A stretch of DNA of 64,000 nt from CAWJPY01 sp963844865. GTDB taxonomy: Bacteria > Acidobacteriota > Thermoanaerobaculia > Thermoanaerobaculales > Sulfomarinibacteraceae. The translations under genes were made by a program, and so were the position numbers. Each line of letters opens with the position of its first letter. Positions within the stretch are counted from its first letter, which is position 1. Below are positions 17,151-27,507 of this stretch, piece after piece. The stretch lies in NCBI GenBank assembly GCA_963844865.1, contig CAWJPY010000006.1, forward strand, positions 124,001 through 188,000, written 5' to 3'. A model generated the notes under the pieces. That model saw only the letters and a list, made by a program, of their open reading frames with translations, searched no databases and was not told the DNA's origin.

Positions 17151-18536
17151 TCAGTCATCGAAGAGTGATGTCTGCCGGCCCCCGTCCTTCGACCGTCTCT
17201 GCTTGTGACCAGGTCCGTCCGGTGTCACCAGTGATCGCAGCGCGCCGCGGGCCAGGCGCGTGTGCAGCGTCTGGCCAGCCCGCACCGCGCCGGCGTCCCG
17301 CACGGGGCTCGGATCATCATCCACCGTGGTGATGGAGTACCCACGCTCCAAGACCTTGTGCGGGCCGAGATGGGTGAGGGCCCGCTCGGCGGCTCCGACG
17401 GCAGCCCGCCGGGCCCGCATCCGCGCCTTCACGATCTGCTCGAGCTGCTGGCGCAGCCCCTCCACCACCCGGCGGTGGCCGCCGGCGGCCACCCTCGCCG
17501 GCAGGCGGCGCAGGCTGGAGGAGGCGCGCTCGCAGCGTTGGCGGAGGCGCTCCAGCCGGACCGCCATCACCTCCCGCACCCGGTCGGCGCGGTCCAGCCG
17601 TGCCGCCAGGAGCTGGATCCGCTGCGGCACCCGCGCCAGACCGGACGAGCCCGCCAGACCGGCCAGGCGCGTGCGGGCCAGGTACAGATGCCGCTGCAGG
17701 TCCCGCCCGAGGCCCTTCTCCGCCTGCTCCATCCGCCGCACCTGCTCCTCCACGCGGGCCACCACGATCTCTGCGCCCTGGGTGGGGGTCGCCGCCCGGA
17801 CGTCGGCCACGAAGTCGGCGATGGAGAAGTCCACCTCGTGGCCCACCGCGGAGATCACCGGCACGGGGCAGGCCGCGATGGCCCTGGCCACCGGCTCCTC
17901 GTTGAAGGCCCACAGGTCCTCGAGGCTGCCGCCGCCGCGGCCGACGATGATCACGTCCACCAGGCCCGAGCCCCCGAGCCGGGTCAGCGCGGCGGCGATC
18001 TCGGCCGCCGCCCCCGCACCCTGCACCGCCGCCTGCGCCGCCACGACCTCGACATAGGGACAGCGCTTCAACACCTTGAGCATGTCGCGCAGGGCGGCGC
18101 CCGCGAGGGAGGTCACCACGCCCACCCGCTGCGGGAGCAGGGGCAGGGGCCGCTTGCGCTCGGGGGCGAATAGCCCCTCCGCGGCGAGGCGTTTCTTGAG
18201 CTGCTCGAAGGCGAGCTGGAGGGCACCCACCCCGCGCGGCTCCAGCTCCTCCACCACGAGCTGGAAGCGCCCCCGCTGGGGATAGATGGTCAGCGACCCT
18301 CCGGCGATGGCGGCGAGCCCGTCCTCCACGGTGAAGCGCAGCCGCTGGGCACGGCTCGACCACATCACGCAGTCCAGGCTCGCGCCCTCGTCCTTGAGCG
18401 TGAAGTACAGGTGTCCACGGCCCGAGGCGGAGGCGTTGGTCACCTCTCCCTCCACTCGGATCCCGGAGAAGCCCTGGTCGAGCAGGGAGTTGACCTCTCG
18501 GATGAGGGCGCTGACGGTCCACATGCGGACGCTCAC
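17151..18536 (-). CDS. xseA: Exodeoxyribonuclease VII large subunit
   Basis: The 461-residue catalytic subunit has an N-terminal OB fold (SALIREVNSLLDQGFSG to about residue 100). The nuclease core contains GRGGGSLEDLWAFNEE and the AVGHEVDFSIADFVAD block, and a long Arg/Leu-rich helical stalk follows to about residue 400. The GTG start at 18536 overlaps the upstream ligase stop (GTGA), so it is coupled to that gene. Length and motifs agree with a complete enzyme. Confidence 0.92.
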   Translation of the reverse strand: MSVRMWTVSALIREVNSLLDQGFSGIRVEGEVTNASASGRGHLYFTLKDEGASLDCVMWSSRAQRLRFTVEDGLAAIAGGSLTIYPQRGRFQLVVEELEPRGVGALQLAFEQLKKRLAAEGLFAPERKRPLPLLPQRVGVVTSLAGAALRDMLKVLKRCPYVEVVAAQAAVQGAGAAAEIAAALTRLGGSGLVDVIIVGRGGGSLEDLWAFNEEPVARAIAACPVPVISAVGHEVDFSIADFVADVRAATPTQGAEIVVARVEEQVRRMEQAEKGLGRDLQRHLYLARTRLAGLAGSSGLARVPQRIQLLAARLDRADRVREVMAVRLERLRQRCERASSSLRRLPARVAAGGHRRVVEGLRQQLEQIVKARMRARRAAVGAAERALTHLGPHKVLERGYSITTVDDDPSPVRDAGAVRAGQTLHTRLARGALRSLVTPDGPGHKQRRSKDGGRQTSLFDD

Positions 18537-19636
18537 GAGGCTGCCTCTTCCACCAGGGCGAAGGGGAGGGCCAGACAGACCAGGGTGGGGATCCACACCT
18601 CCGCGTCCCCCCAGTTGTACTCGAACAGGCCGGCCACGGTGAGCCCGACCACCGCCAGCAGGCACGCCGCGAGAGCGGGGGCGAGGTCCGGTCCTGCGCG
18701 GGCGAGGGCGCCTGAAGTGTGGAGGAAGAAGACCACCAGGATGGCGAGGTAGGCGGCCGCTCCCAGCAGGCCCCGTTCGGCCGCCACCTGCACGAGGTTG
18801 TTGTGGAGATGGGGGACCCGATCCCGTCCGGGACCGGGTGCGTAGCGCGCGTAGGAAGGCTTCACCATGCCCAGCCCCACCCCGAACAGGGGATGGGATC
18901 GCACCATGGCGGCCCCCGCCGAGAGCATGCGCAGACGCTCGCTGTTGGAGGGCTGGCTGAGGTCGAAGGTGGACACGGCGCGCACCACCAAGGGTCGAGG
19001 CATGAGGACGAGCAGTATCACGGCCAGGAGAGGGTACACCAGCAGCAGGACAGGTTTGCGCAGGGCCGCGATCAGCACCAGGCCCGCCGCCAGGCCCAGC
19101 CAGGCGCCTCGGGTCTGGGAGAGCGCCAGGGCCGTGACGCACAGGACGAGGGCGGGCACCGTCCACAGTCGCCGTCGCCGAGACTGGTTGTAGGCGAGAT
19201 CGGCCACGAGGAGCAGGATGACCAGCAGCGACCACTCCGCGAAGGTCATGTAGTGGCCGACCAGGCCGTGGGGCCGCCGCCCGAGGTCCAGACCGCTGCC
19301 CAGGGCCTGCCAGATGGCCACCAGCGCCGACAGCGAGGCCACGCCCGCCAGCAGTGCGAGAAACCGGTCCCAGAGCTCGCGATCCAGCAGGGTGACTGTC
19401 ATGGGCACGACGGCCAGGGTGAGCAGGTCGCCGAGCTCGCGCACGCTGAAGGCGGGCCGGGGGGAGAACGCCACCGCGGCGAGGGAGGCGGCGACGTATC
19501 CCAGCACCGGCAGATAGAGGGGACACGAGCGCCAGCGGATCCGGCCCCGGGCAAGCCCCACGATCCACAGCAGGCCGCTCACTCCCAGGGCCACGTTGGC
19601 GAGCCCGATCTTGAGGCTGGCGGCCGCAGCGGCCAC
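18533..19636 (-). CDS. O-antigen ligase / Wzy_C family membrane protein
   Basis: This polytopic membrane protein has about ten hydrophobic segments and the Wzy_C hallmarks: SQTRGAWLGLAAG in the middle and RSHPLFGVGLGM...HLHNNLVQVAAERGLLG in the large periplasmic loop. These belong to WaaL ligases and Wzy polymerases, which transfer or extend lipid-linked glycans at the outer face of the inner membrane. The start is uncertain: GTG at 19636 is chosen because it lies after the Trm112-like gene, but the frame is open further upstream and a CTG at 19672 follows a GAGGAG. Ligase or polymerase cannot be decided, although the neighbouring GT-C genes fit surface glycan synthesis. Confidence 0.75.
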   Translation of the reverse strand: MAAAAASLKIGLANVALGVSGLLWIVGLARGRIRWRSCPLYLPVLGYVAASLAAVAFSPRPAFSVRELGDLLTLAVVPMTVTLLDRELWDRFLALLAGVASLSALVAIWQALGSGLDLGRRPHGLVGHYMTFAEWSLLVILLLVADLAYNQSRRRRLWTVPALVLCVTALALSQTRGAWLGLAAGLVLIAALRKPVLLLVYPLLAVILLVLMPRPLVVRAVSTFDLSQPSNSERLRMLSAGAAMVRSHPLFGVGLGMVKPSYARYAPGPGRDRVPHLHNNLVQVAAERGLLGAAAYLAILVVFFLHTSGALARAGPDLAPALAACLLAVVGLTVAGLFEYNWGDAEVWIPTLVCLALPFALVEEAAS

Positions 19637-19668
19637 GAGGCCGGACGCGGCGAAAGGTCGGGCCGACC

Positions 19669-19917
19669 TCAGCCCTCGATCTCCTCGCGCGACAGCGCCT
19701 CCTCCACCAGCATCACCGGAATGCCGGAGACCACGGGGTAGACGCGCCCCGCCGGAGACGCCAGACCGACCTCCACCACCGGCTCCTCGTCGCCGAACTG
19801 CTCCCGGTACTTCTCCACCAGGCGCCGGCACACCGCCTCCGGGAGTTGAGTCACCTCCAGCGGCGTCTTGTCCACCGGACACACCAGAATCTCGAGCAGC
19901 TTCGGATCCACCGCCAT
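19669..19917 (-). CDS. Trm112/YcaR-like small protein
   Basis: The 82-residue protein begins LLEILVCPVDKTPLE and contains the late strand GRVYPVVSGIPVML, the pattern of the Trm112p-like family. These are small activators of methyltransferases or, in bacteria (YcaR), proteins of unclear role. The usual CPxC zinc pair is altered here: the second Cys is Asp (CPVD), so zinc binding is doubtful. The start ATG follows AAGGAG. A TAGACT hexamer at 19945-19940 may be its -10 element. It heads the run of minus-strand genes that ends at osmC. Confidence 0.75.
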   Translation of the reverse strand: MAVDPKLLEILVCPVDKTPLEVTQLPEAVCRRLVEKYREQFGDEEPVVEVGLASPAGRVYPVVSGIPVMLVEEALSREEIEG

Positions 19918-19986
19918 GGCGTCCCGCTCCTTCGCCGTCAGTCTAGCGCAGTCGGCCGGCGCGGCGCACCGACGCGCCGCTCGCCA

Positions 19987-22017
19987 TCAGACCTGACCGT
20001 CACCGCTCGGACGGGGCGCGGGGCCCCCGGAGTCGCTCGGTCCCGCCGGCTCCCCATCGGGCTGGGAGACCCGCTCGATCTGCTCGCGGATCATGTTCTC
20101 GGTCTCTTCGCGCGCCGCCTCGAAGTATCCGGGATGCTCGTGTCGGTACATCTCCTCGGGCATGCTGCCGGTGATCCAGGACGGGTTCATGGGGTAGACG
20201 TGGGGGTTGAACACCGTCGAGTACATGTGCCAGACCAGGATGGCGAGGGTCGCCAGCCACGCTTCCCAGTAGTGGACGACCAACGACACGTCGAGCACGC
20301 CCTTGGGGAGGAACTGGATGAACCAGTCGTCGAACCAGAGCATGAGACCGGTGCCGATCATCACCACCGTGCCCCACACCAGGGCCCAGTACTCCGCCTT
20401 CTCCACGTAGGAGAAGCGACCGATGAACGGCTCATGGTCGCGCAGCCCGAGGTTGTACAGGATGCGGTTGAGAAAGTACGAGAAGTCGTTCCTGGAGGGC
20501 AGCATGTCGGCCACGAAGGAGCGGCCGCGGGAGGTGCTCAGGAAGAGGAGGTGCCAGATGACGGTGGCCATGAAGAGCACCGCCGCCACCCGGTGCACGA
20601 GCCCCCGGATCTGGAAGCCGCCCTCCCAGCCGAAGAAGAAGCGCGCGATGAAGCCCTGGTCGAAGCGCAGGGAGAAGCCGGAGATCACCAGCACGGTGAA
20701 GGTGAGGGCGAGGAAAGCGTGCTGCCAGACCTCGCCCATGCGCATCCGCTGCACCTGGGGCCGGGCGTCGAAGGTGTTCTTCAGGTGCCGCCCCAGATCC
20801 AGCAGCCAGTGCAGGACCATGAGCCCGATGATGACCACGATGGCGACCAGATAGACATTCTCGACCATGTCCGCGGCCCGCGTGCGCAGGCCCTCGCCCA
20901 CCCCATGAATGGGGCGCGACGCCATCTCCTCCGAGATGCCTGGGTGGCAGTCGCCGCAGGTCTTCTGGAGGTTGGCCGGGTTCACGGTCGAGGTGGGATC
21001 CGAGCTTGGCAGGATGCGGTGGACGCCGTGGCAGGAGGCACAGTTGGCGACGTGGGTGTCGCCGGCCTTGCTCTTCAGCCCATGGTACGAGTCGATGAAC
21101 GTCGCCAACCTGCCCGCCGGCAGCCCGTACTTCTCGTTGAGCACGGTGGACTCGTGGCAGGGCGCGCAGGTCATCTCCGCCACCTTGGACGAGGACACGG
21201 GTGACAGCGGGTCATCGGGGGAGAGGATGCCGTGCTCGCCGTGGCAGTTGGTGCACACCGGGGCGTCCGTCTCGCCCCGCGCCACCAGCTTGCCATGGAT
21301 CCCCTCCCAGAAGTCGTTCTCGATGCCCCGGTGACACTTGCCGCAGGTGTGCGGGATGTTGAAGTGGTTGATGGTCGACTCGGGGTAGCCGGGGGCGAGG
21401 ATCTTGTGGGCGGTACCCTCCGAGGAGTGGCAGTCGTTGCAGGTGGCAGCCACGTACACCCCACCCTTGGCGGCCTTCCCGTGCACGCTGCTCTCATAGA
21501 GCTCGATGGGGTGGTCGATGAGGATCTCGTACTTGGCGGTGATGTTCAGGTTTTCGTGGCACTTGCCGCACGTTTGGGGCAGGTTGACGGGGTGGGTGTG
21601 AGAGCGCTTCACGCTCGACGGCAGGATGTCGTGGTCCCCGTGGCAGTCGCTGCAATGGGGGATGTCGCTGCCCCCGCCCACCGCGGCCCGGCCGTGGCCC
21701 ACGTACTCCTCCGAGGCCTGATCGTGGCACGATCGGCAGCCGTCGCTGCCCACGGAGAAGCCGGCCTGCTCCACGTGGGGCACGGTCCCCCGGTCCTGGT
21801 GGCAGTCCAGGCAGGCAAACCCCTCGTGGATGGAGTGGGAGAGGTCATCAACGTAGGCGCTGCCGAGCTTGCTCTCGTCGTGGCAGTCGGCGCAGGCCGA
21901 GCTGTCGATGGGCTCGGGCTCCTCGCCCTCCTGCGCGGCTGCCGGAACGCCCACGGCCAGGACGGCCAAGCTCAGCGCGCAGACAAGAATCTCCGGACAC
22001 CGTCTCAGCTTAACCAT
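19987..22017 (-). CDS. Eleven-haem cytochrome c fused to b-type membrane cytochrome (CbcL-like)
   Basis: The 676-residue protein begins with a signal/anchor (residues 1-30), followed by eleven CxxCH c-haem sites (CADCH to CGDCH) in about 340 residues. The rest is a membrane cytochrome b of the FdnI/HydC type with His in VHRVAAVLFMATVIWH and HYWEAWLATLAILVWHMY. The same order is found in Geobacter CbcL, an inner-membrane quinol-oxidising protein feeding extracellular or periplasmic acceptors. That comparison is of architecture only. The ATG at 22017 is preferred because AGGAG lies seven bases upstream. The promoter and a CRP/FNR-like site lie just ahead, so expression probably responds to redox or carbon state. 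It is likely a stand-alone gene. Confidence 0.85.
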   Translation of the reverse strand: MVKLRRCPEILVCALSLAVLAVGVPAAAQEGEEPEPIDSSACADCHDESKLGSAYVDDLSHSIHEGFACLDCHQDRGTVPHVEQAGFSVGSDGCRSCHDQASEEYVGHGRAAVGGGSDIPHCSDCHGDHDILPSSVKRSHTHPVNLPQTCGKCHENLNITAKYEILIDHPIELYESSVHGKAAKGGVYVAATCNDCHSSEGTAHKILAPGYPESTINHFNIPHTCGKCHRGIENDFWEGIHGKLVARGETDAPVCTNCHGEHGILSPDDPLSPVSSSKVAEMTCAPCHESTVLNEKYGLPAGRLATFIDSYHGLKSKAGDTHVANCASCHGVHRILPSSDPTSTVNPANLQKTCGDCHPGISEEMASRPIHGVGEGLRTRAADMVENVYLVAIVVIIGLMVLHWLLDLGRHLKNTFDARPQVQRMRMGEVWQHAFLALTFTVLVISGFSLRFDQGFIARFFFGWEGGFQIRGLVHRVAAVLFMATVIWHLLFLSTSRGRSFVADMLPSRNDFSYFLNRILYNLGLRDHEPFIGRFSYVEKAEYWALVWGTVVMIGTGLMLWFDDWFIQFLPKGVLDVSLVVHYWEAWLATLAILVWHMYSTVFNPHVYPMNPSWITGSMPEEMYRHEHPGYFEAAREETENMIREQIERVSQPDGEPAGPSDSGGPAPRPSGDGQV

Positions 22018-22044
22018 CCCATTTCTCCTCACTTCCTCAATTGC

Positions 22045-22073
22045 AATTGTGAACATATTCACACGTGTGTCAA
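22045..22073 (-). promoter_or_regulatory. Promoter of the multihaem cytochrome gene
   Basis: On the minus strand TTGACA (22073-22068) and ACAATT (22050-22045) are 17 bases apart in an AT-rich island that contrasts with the surrounding DNA. The predicted start is about 22038. Confidence 0.6.
22048..22063. promoter_or_regulatory. CRP/FNR-family operator palindrome
   Basis: TGTGAACATATTCACA is a perfect TGTGA-N6-TCACA palindrome, the consensus half-sites of the CRP/FNR superfamily. It lies in the spacer between the -35 and -10 of the cytochrome promoter, a position from which a bound regulator would usually repress, or change specificity. Confidence 0.65.
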
Positions 22074-22499
22074 GACGGCCGGAGAACGGGCACCGAGAGA
22101 GATCGCCGGCGGCGGGCAGCGGCGGTCATCAGCTCACGCGGGCCAGCGGCCTTGGAGAGCCAGCGGCCTTCGAGAGAAGGGCGCGTCCCTCGGGCGTGCC
22201 ACTGGTGACACTTTCCCGGTGCGACCAGTGCCGGCCGCGCTTCGCGTGGGTACCGGGAGAGTGTCAGCGGTGGCAACCTCGGGGAAGGAGTCGACAGATC
22301 GGCGCGTCGCGAGAAGCGTCACTTCGGATTGGCCAGAATCGCTGGATTGCCTGGATCGTGTACGGGCAATGATCTGGCGCCTCCTCAACCCGAAGCCCTG
22401 AGGATCGCCAGATTCAGAGACGTGCAGGGGGCGCTGATCGCAGTCGCTCATCGCAGCCCCAGCACGACGTGGGCGCGCACTCGGACGCGGATAGTCGCC
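22074..22499. other. Intergenic region with no gene
   Basis: No credible coding frame is visible on either strand. The region holds a tandem pair CCAGCGGCCTTGGAGAG / CCAGCGGCCTTCGAGAG at about 22143-22175 and the long hairpin at 22199-22273. Confidence 0.5.
22199..22273. repeat. Long imperfect inverted repeat, candidate structured RNA
   Basis: Arms 22199-22220 and 22252-22273 pair over 22 positions with about three non-Watson-Crick positions; the core GACACTTTCCCGGT/ACCGGGAGAGTGTC has only one G-U type pair. A second short GC hairpin fits in the loop. It is not followed by a U-tract in either direction. Confidence 0.45.
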
Positions 22500-22895
22500 T
22501 CAGGATGATGCGGTGGCGCTCACCCACACCCTGCGGGTACGGGGGCCGTCCAGCTCCACGAAGAAGACCCCCTGCCAGGTGCCCAGGCGCAGGCGACCGT
22601 CCACGACCGGCACGGTCAACGAGCAGCCGATGAGGGTCGACAGGAAGTGGGCGTCGGAGTTCCCCTCGGCGTGGTGGAAGCGCACGTCCGGGACCAGCTC
22701 GCCGAGGGCGGTCACGATGTCGTGTGCGACGTCGGGGTCCGCGTTCTCATTGATGGTGACGGCAGCGGTGGTGTGGGGTACGAAGACGTGGCAGGATCCA
22801 TCCTCGACGCCCAGCTCCCCGACCACCTCCTGGATGCGGTCGGTGATGGCCACAAGCTGCCGCCTGCTGCTCGTTCGCACCTCGAGCTCCTTCAT
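22500..22895 (-). CDS. YjbQ/UPF0047 family protein
   Basis: The 131-residue protein matches the YjbQ (UPF0047) family, several members of which show weak thiamine phosphate synthase activity although the physiological role is unsettled. Conserved blocks are CHVFVPHTTAAVTINENADPDV with the metal-site histidine, FHHAEGNSDAHFLSTLIG, and the C-terminal GTWQGVFFVELDGPR. The ATG overlaps the transglycosylase stop (ATGA), making it the last gene of a three-gene operon. It is complete at normal family length. Confidence 0.9.
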   Translation of the reverse strand: MKELEVRTSSRRQLVAITDRIQEVVGELGVEDGSCHVFVPHTTAAVTINENADPDVAHDIVTALGELVPDVRFHHAEGNSDAHFLSTLIGCSLTVPVVDGRLRLGTWQGVFFVELDGPRTRRVWVSATASS

Positions 22896-24809
22896 GATGC
22901 GGTCCTCCAGTCATCCGCGTACACGATTCGATACGCCTCGGCAAGGTAGGTAACCCGTCGCACATAGTTGTACGACTCGGGAATGGGAATGGCCTCGGTG
23001 AACCGCTCCCGCTCCGGCCACGCCCCCCACCACCGGTCCACCCGGGCCAGGCCCGCGTTGTACGCCGCCAGCGCCGGCTCCACTGCACCGAAGTGGGCCA
23101 CGAGGCGGGCGAGCTCCCGGGCGCCCAGGCGCAGATTCGTCGCGGGATCGAAGAGATCGGGCCGCGTCCCCAGGCCCAGGGCCCGCGCGTGCCCGCTGGC
23201 CGTGCCCGGCAGGAGCTGCAGGACGCCGAGCGCTCCCCGCGGCGATCGAGCACGGGAGACGAAGGCGCTCTCCTGGCGCGCCACGGCTGCCAGCAGCCAC
23301 GGCTCGATCCCGTTTTCTTCCGCGGCCCCCACCAGGGCGGCGCGCCAGCGGATGGGCAGGTAGGCTCGCACCGCGTTTCCGGGTGCCCGATCCATGACGA
23401 CGGTGCCGAGATCTGGGAATGCCTTCAGGAGCCACGTGATCGCCGTCTGCTGGCGCCCCAGCCCCCGTGCCAGCTCGGACGCCGCCAACCCCTCTCGAGG
23501 CAGGACACCCCTCACGTCTGCTGCCCACCGCCAGTGATCGGCCGCCTCTCCGGCGGCGCCCCAGTCCAACAGCCACTCCACCGCCTGGGGTGGAGGACCC
23601 GGTGCGAGGTCCGGCGGCAGCCGGATGCCCAGCGGCTCGGCGCCCCCCACCGCCCGTCGCGCCCACTGGCCGTACAGATCGGCGAACGACGCCTGGCTCA
23701 GCTCGCGCAACCGCTCCCGGCCGCCCTCCCCCTCGGCGACGGCGATCCAATACTCGAGACAGCGCCGTTGCGTCGGCATGGCGGCGGCGAGACCGCGCAC
23801 CGCCTCCAGATCCTGGCCCGCCCGCGCGAGCGCGACGCCGAGCCGGCGCCCCAGCCACTCGCGGCGACCATCCGCCCACCCCTCAGCTTCCAGCCGTCGC
23901 CACGCTGCCAGGGCCTCGTCCACAGCGCCGGCTTCAGTGCCGCACTCCAGCACCAGCTCGTACGCCCCGGCCACCTGCCCGTTCCGAGCCGCCTGGCGGG
24001 CGGCTGTGAGGCAGTCGCGGAACGCGCCCCGGGCGCTGCTCCGCGGGAACCGCTGCCAGGCCAGTCTGCGCAGTGCCGACGCCCGGAGGAGGAGCACATC
24101 CGGGTCGCGGGCGGCCGGTCGCGGCAGCACGTCGAGGGCGCGCTCCGGGGAGCCGACGGCAATCTCGGATCGCGCCATCTCGAGCCGACGCTGGTGCTCC
24201 TCCGCACCCCGGAAACGGAGCCGGCGCAGCTCGGCCACTGCGCGTTCCGGCCGGCCGGCGGCGCGCCAGCTCGCGCTCCGCTGCAGCCTCTCGTGCGCTG
24301 TCAGCTCGGCGAGGACCCGCGCCTCCAGATCGGGGTCGAGACGATGCAGCTCAGCCGGAGCGAAGATGGCCAGATGTCGGGCGGCTGTCCCCGGACTGTC
24401 CCCTCCGCCAGCTCCACGAGAGCCGCGTCGGCCCGGATCCGGCCCTCTCCATCCACGGTCTCGAGCTCGGAGACCGCGGCGCCGATCTGCCCGGCCGCGG
24501 CGAGGGCCCGCGCCAGTCCGATCCGCGCCCGCCCCTCGACCGCAGCCGGAGGATGCTCCGCGAGCAGCCGGCGCCAGGCCACCGGCGGGCTCGGCACGGA
24601 CTCCAGCTCCTGGAGCCACGCCGTCACCCTGGCCCGTTCCAGCGTCGTGCCCGCCCCCGCGGCCGCGAACGCCTCCAGCGACCGTTTCGGATCCGAGGCG
24701 CGGGTTCGGAAGGCCTCGGCGAGGCTCTCCAGGCGTGATGGCCCGCGCGCCGGTTGCGGGTTGGCGCAGGCGGCGGCCGCCGCCAGCGCCATGACCGCCA
24801 AGGGGAGCT

Positions 24810-24813
<4 letters not shown>
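22892..24813 (-). CDS. Lipoprotein soluble lytic transglycosylase, one frameshift
   Basis: The product resembles Slt70-type murein lytic transglycosylases, which cleave glycan strands to 1,6-anhydromuropeptides. The N-terminal part (GTG 24813) has a signal with lipobox ending AAAAC, predicting a lipoprotein, then a long Ala/Arg-rich helical superhelix. The C-terminal SLT domain has the catalytic Glu in ARQESAF, then GALGVLQLLPGTA, AAYNAGLARV and ESYNYVRRV. Reading must change frame once near 24390 (between VELAEGTVRG and GTAARHLAIF). Because both halves are well conserved, the shift may be a sequence error. It starts inside the upstream stop (GTGA) and overlaps yjbQ. Confidence 0.8.
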
Positions 24814-26390
<1,577 letters not shown>

Positions 26391-26418
26391 GGAGCCTCCA
26401 GGTGTCCGTTCAACTGGC

Positions 26419-26448
26419 ATTATCGCCGTGCATCTCGCGGTGCGTCAA
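26419..26448 (-). promoter_or_regulatory. Promoter of the GAF-like/transglycosylase/yjbQ operon
   Basis: Minus-strand TTGACG (26448-26443) and GATAAT (26424-26419) are 18 bases apart. The predicted start is about 26412, with the ATG at 26390. Confidence 0.6.
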
Positions 26449-26533
26449 GGAGAACGCGGAATCGACCCGGCTCCAGCGCCGTCCTGCGACCATCCGCTCC
26501 CCGCTCACACCTGACCGGCTCGTACCACCAGCG

Positions 26534-26562
26534 TTGTCATGTTAGCTGAGATTTGCTAGCTT
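26534..26562 (+). promoter_or_regulatory. Promoter of the BamE-like lipoprotein gene
   Basis: TTGTCA (26534-26539) and TAGCTT (26557-26562) are 17 bases apart. It is back to back with the operon promoter on the other strand. Confidence 0.6.
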
Positions 26563-26583
26563 GCGAGCCGGAAGGGGGAAGCC

Positions 26584-27378
26584 ATGCACATCCGTCGAAA
26601 CATTGCCGTCGTGGCGGCCATGGTCGTCCTCTGCGGCACCTTCGTCGCATGCTCGAAGAAGCCGAATGAGGAAGAGCAGAAGAAGGCCCAGATCGACCAA
26701 CAGTTCACCACCATCCAACAGACCTACGATCAACTGCAGCAGACCCGCAGCGATCTCAGCCAGGCCGAGCAGCGCAAGCAGGAGCTCGAGGGGATCCCGG
26801 AGAGGCGGCGGACCGACGAGCAGAAGCAGGAGCTCGACCAGGTCACGGCCAGGATCCAGGAGCTGACGTCGACCCGCGACACCGCCTTCGATGAGCTCCA
26901 GAGCAATCTGGCTGACTTCCTCAACGTCGCGCTGAACGACTTCCCCGACGATCCGCAGACCGTCGATGCCCTGCGGATCTACTCCGAGGAGGCCATCGTC
27001 TACGCCGACGACGCGGTGCAGGGCGCCGGCGACTACAAGAAGGCGCTGGGCCGCCTCACCACCGCCATGGGCTACTACCACGCCATCAACGCCGAGCCTT
27101 ATCCTCCACTGCAGCAGAAGATCCAGGAACTCGAAGAGCTCCGCTACATCACCAAGGAGCGCTTCGACCAGATCAAGAACGGCATGACCAAGGACCAGGT
27201 CAAGGAGATCGCCGGCGTGCCTTACTACGGCAACATCCGCGAGGAGAAGGCCAAGGGCATCGAGATGTGGCTCTATCCCAAGGAGGACGGGGGCGCAGGC
27301 GGGATCTACTTCAAGACGAAGACCGGCAAGGTCTACGGCAAGAACTTCGACGCCGTGAAACCCCAGGTCGCGCAGTAA
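26584..27378 (+). CDS. Coiled-coil lipoprotein with BamE/SmpA-like C-terminus
   Basis: The 264-residue protein has a signal peptide with lipobox FVAC (Cys about residue 23). A Gln/Glu-rich coiled coil follows over about residues 30-110, then a helical middle region. The C-terminal segment FDQIKNGMTKDQVKEIAGVP fits the SmpA/BamE small-domain pattern (start helix, GMT turn, GxP). BamE-type domains assist outer-membrane protein assembly, but this protein is more than twice BamE length and may be a periplasmic adaptor instead. GAAGGGGGAA precedes the ATG. It appears to be a single-gene unit, followed by rpsU with its own promoter. Confidence 0.65.
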   Translation: MHIRRNIAVVAAMVVLCGTFVACSKKPNEEEQKKAQIDQQFTTIQQTYDQLQQTRSDLSQAEQRKQELEGIPERRRTDEQKQELDQVTARIQELTSTRDTAFDELQSNLADFLNVALNDFPDDPQTVDALRIYSEEAIVYADDAVQGAGDYKKALGRLTTAMGYYHAINAEPYPPLQQKIQELEELRYITKERFDQIKNGMTKDQVKEIAGVPYYGNIREEKAKGIEMWLYPKEDGGAGGIYFKTKTGKVYGKNFDAVKPQVAQ

Positions 27379-27418
27379 GCCAGGGCACCGCGGCGAGGCC
27401 ACCGGGGCGGCTGATTCC

Positions 27419-27448
27419 TTGACCCGCCCCACCGGAAACTGGTACCCT
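27419..27448 (+). promoter_or_regulatory. Promoter of rpsU
   Basis: TTGACC (27419-27424) and TACCCT (27443-27448) are 18 bases apart, about 60 bases ahead of the rpsU start. Confidence 0.5.
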
Positions 27449-27507
27449 GACGCTCCGCGCTGCGCGGAAACGTGCGAAATGTGCGCATGGAGGGGGGTGA
27501 GTCCAGC

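Noticed and set aside
17260..18173. Long plus-strand frames opposite xseA
   Set aside because: Composition is that of an antisense shadow, and xseA has complete family motifs.
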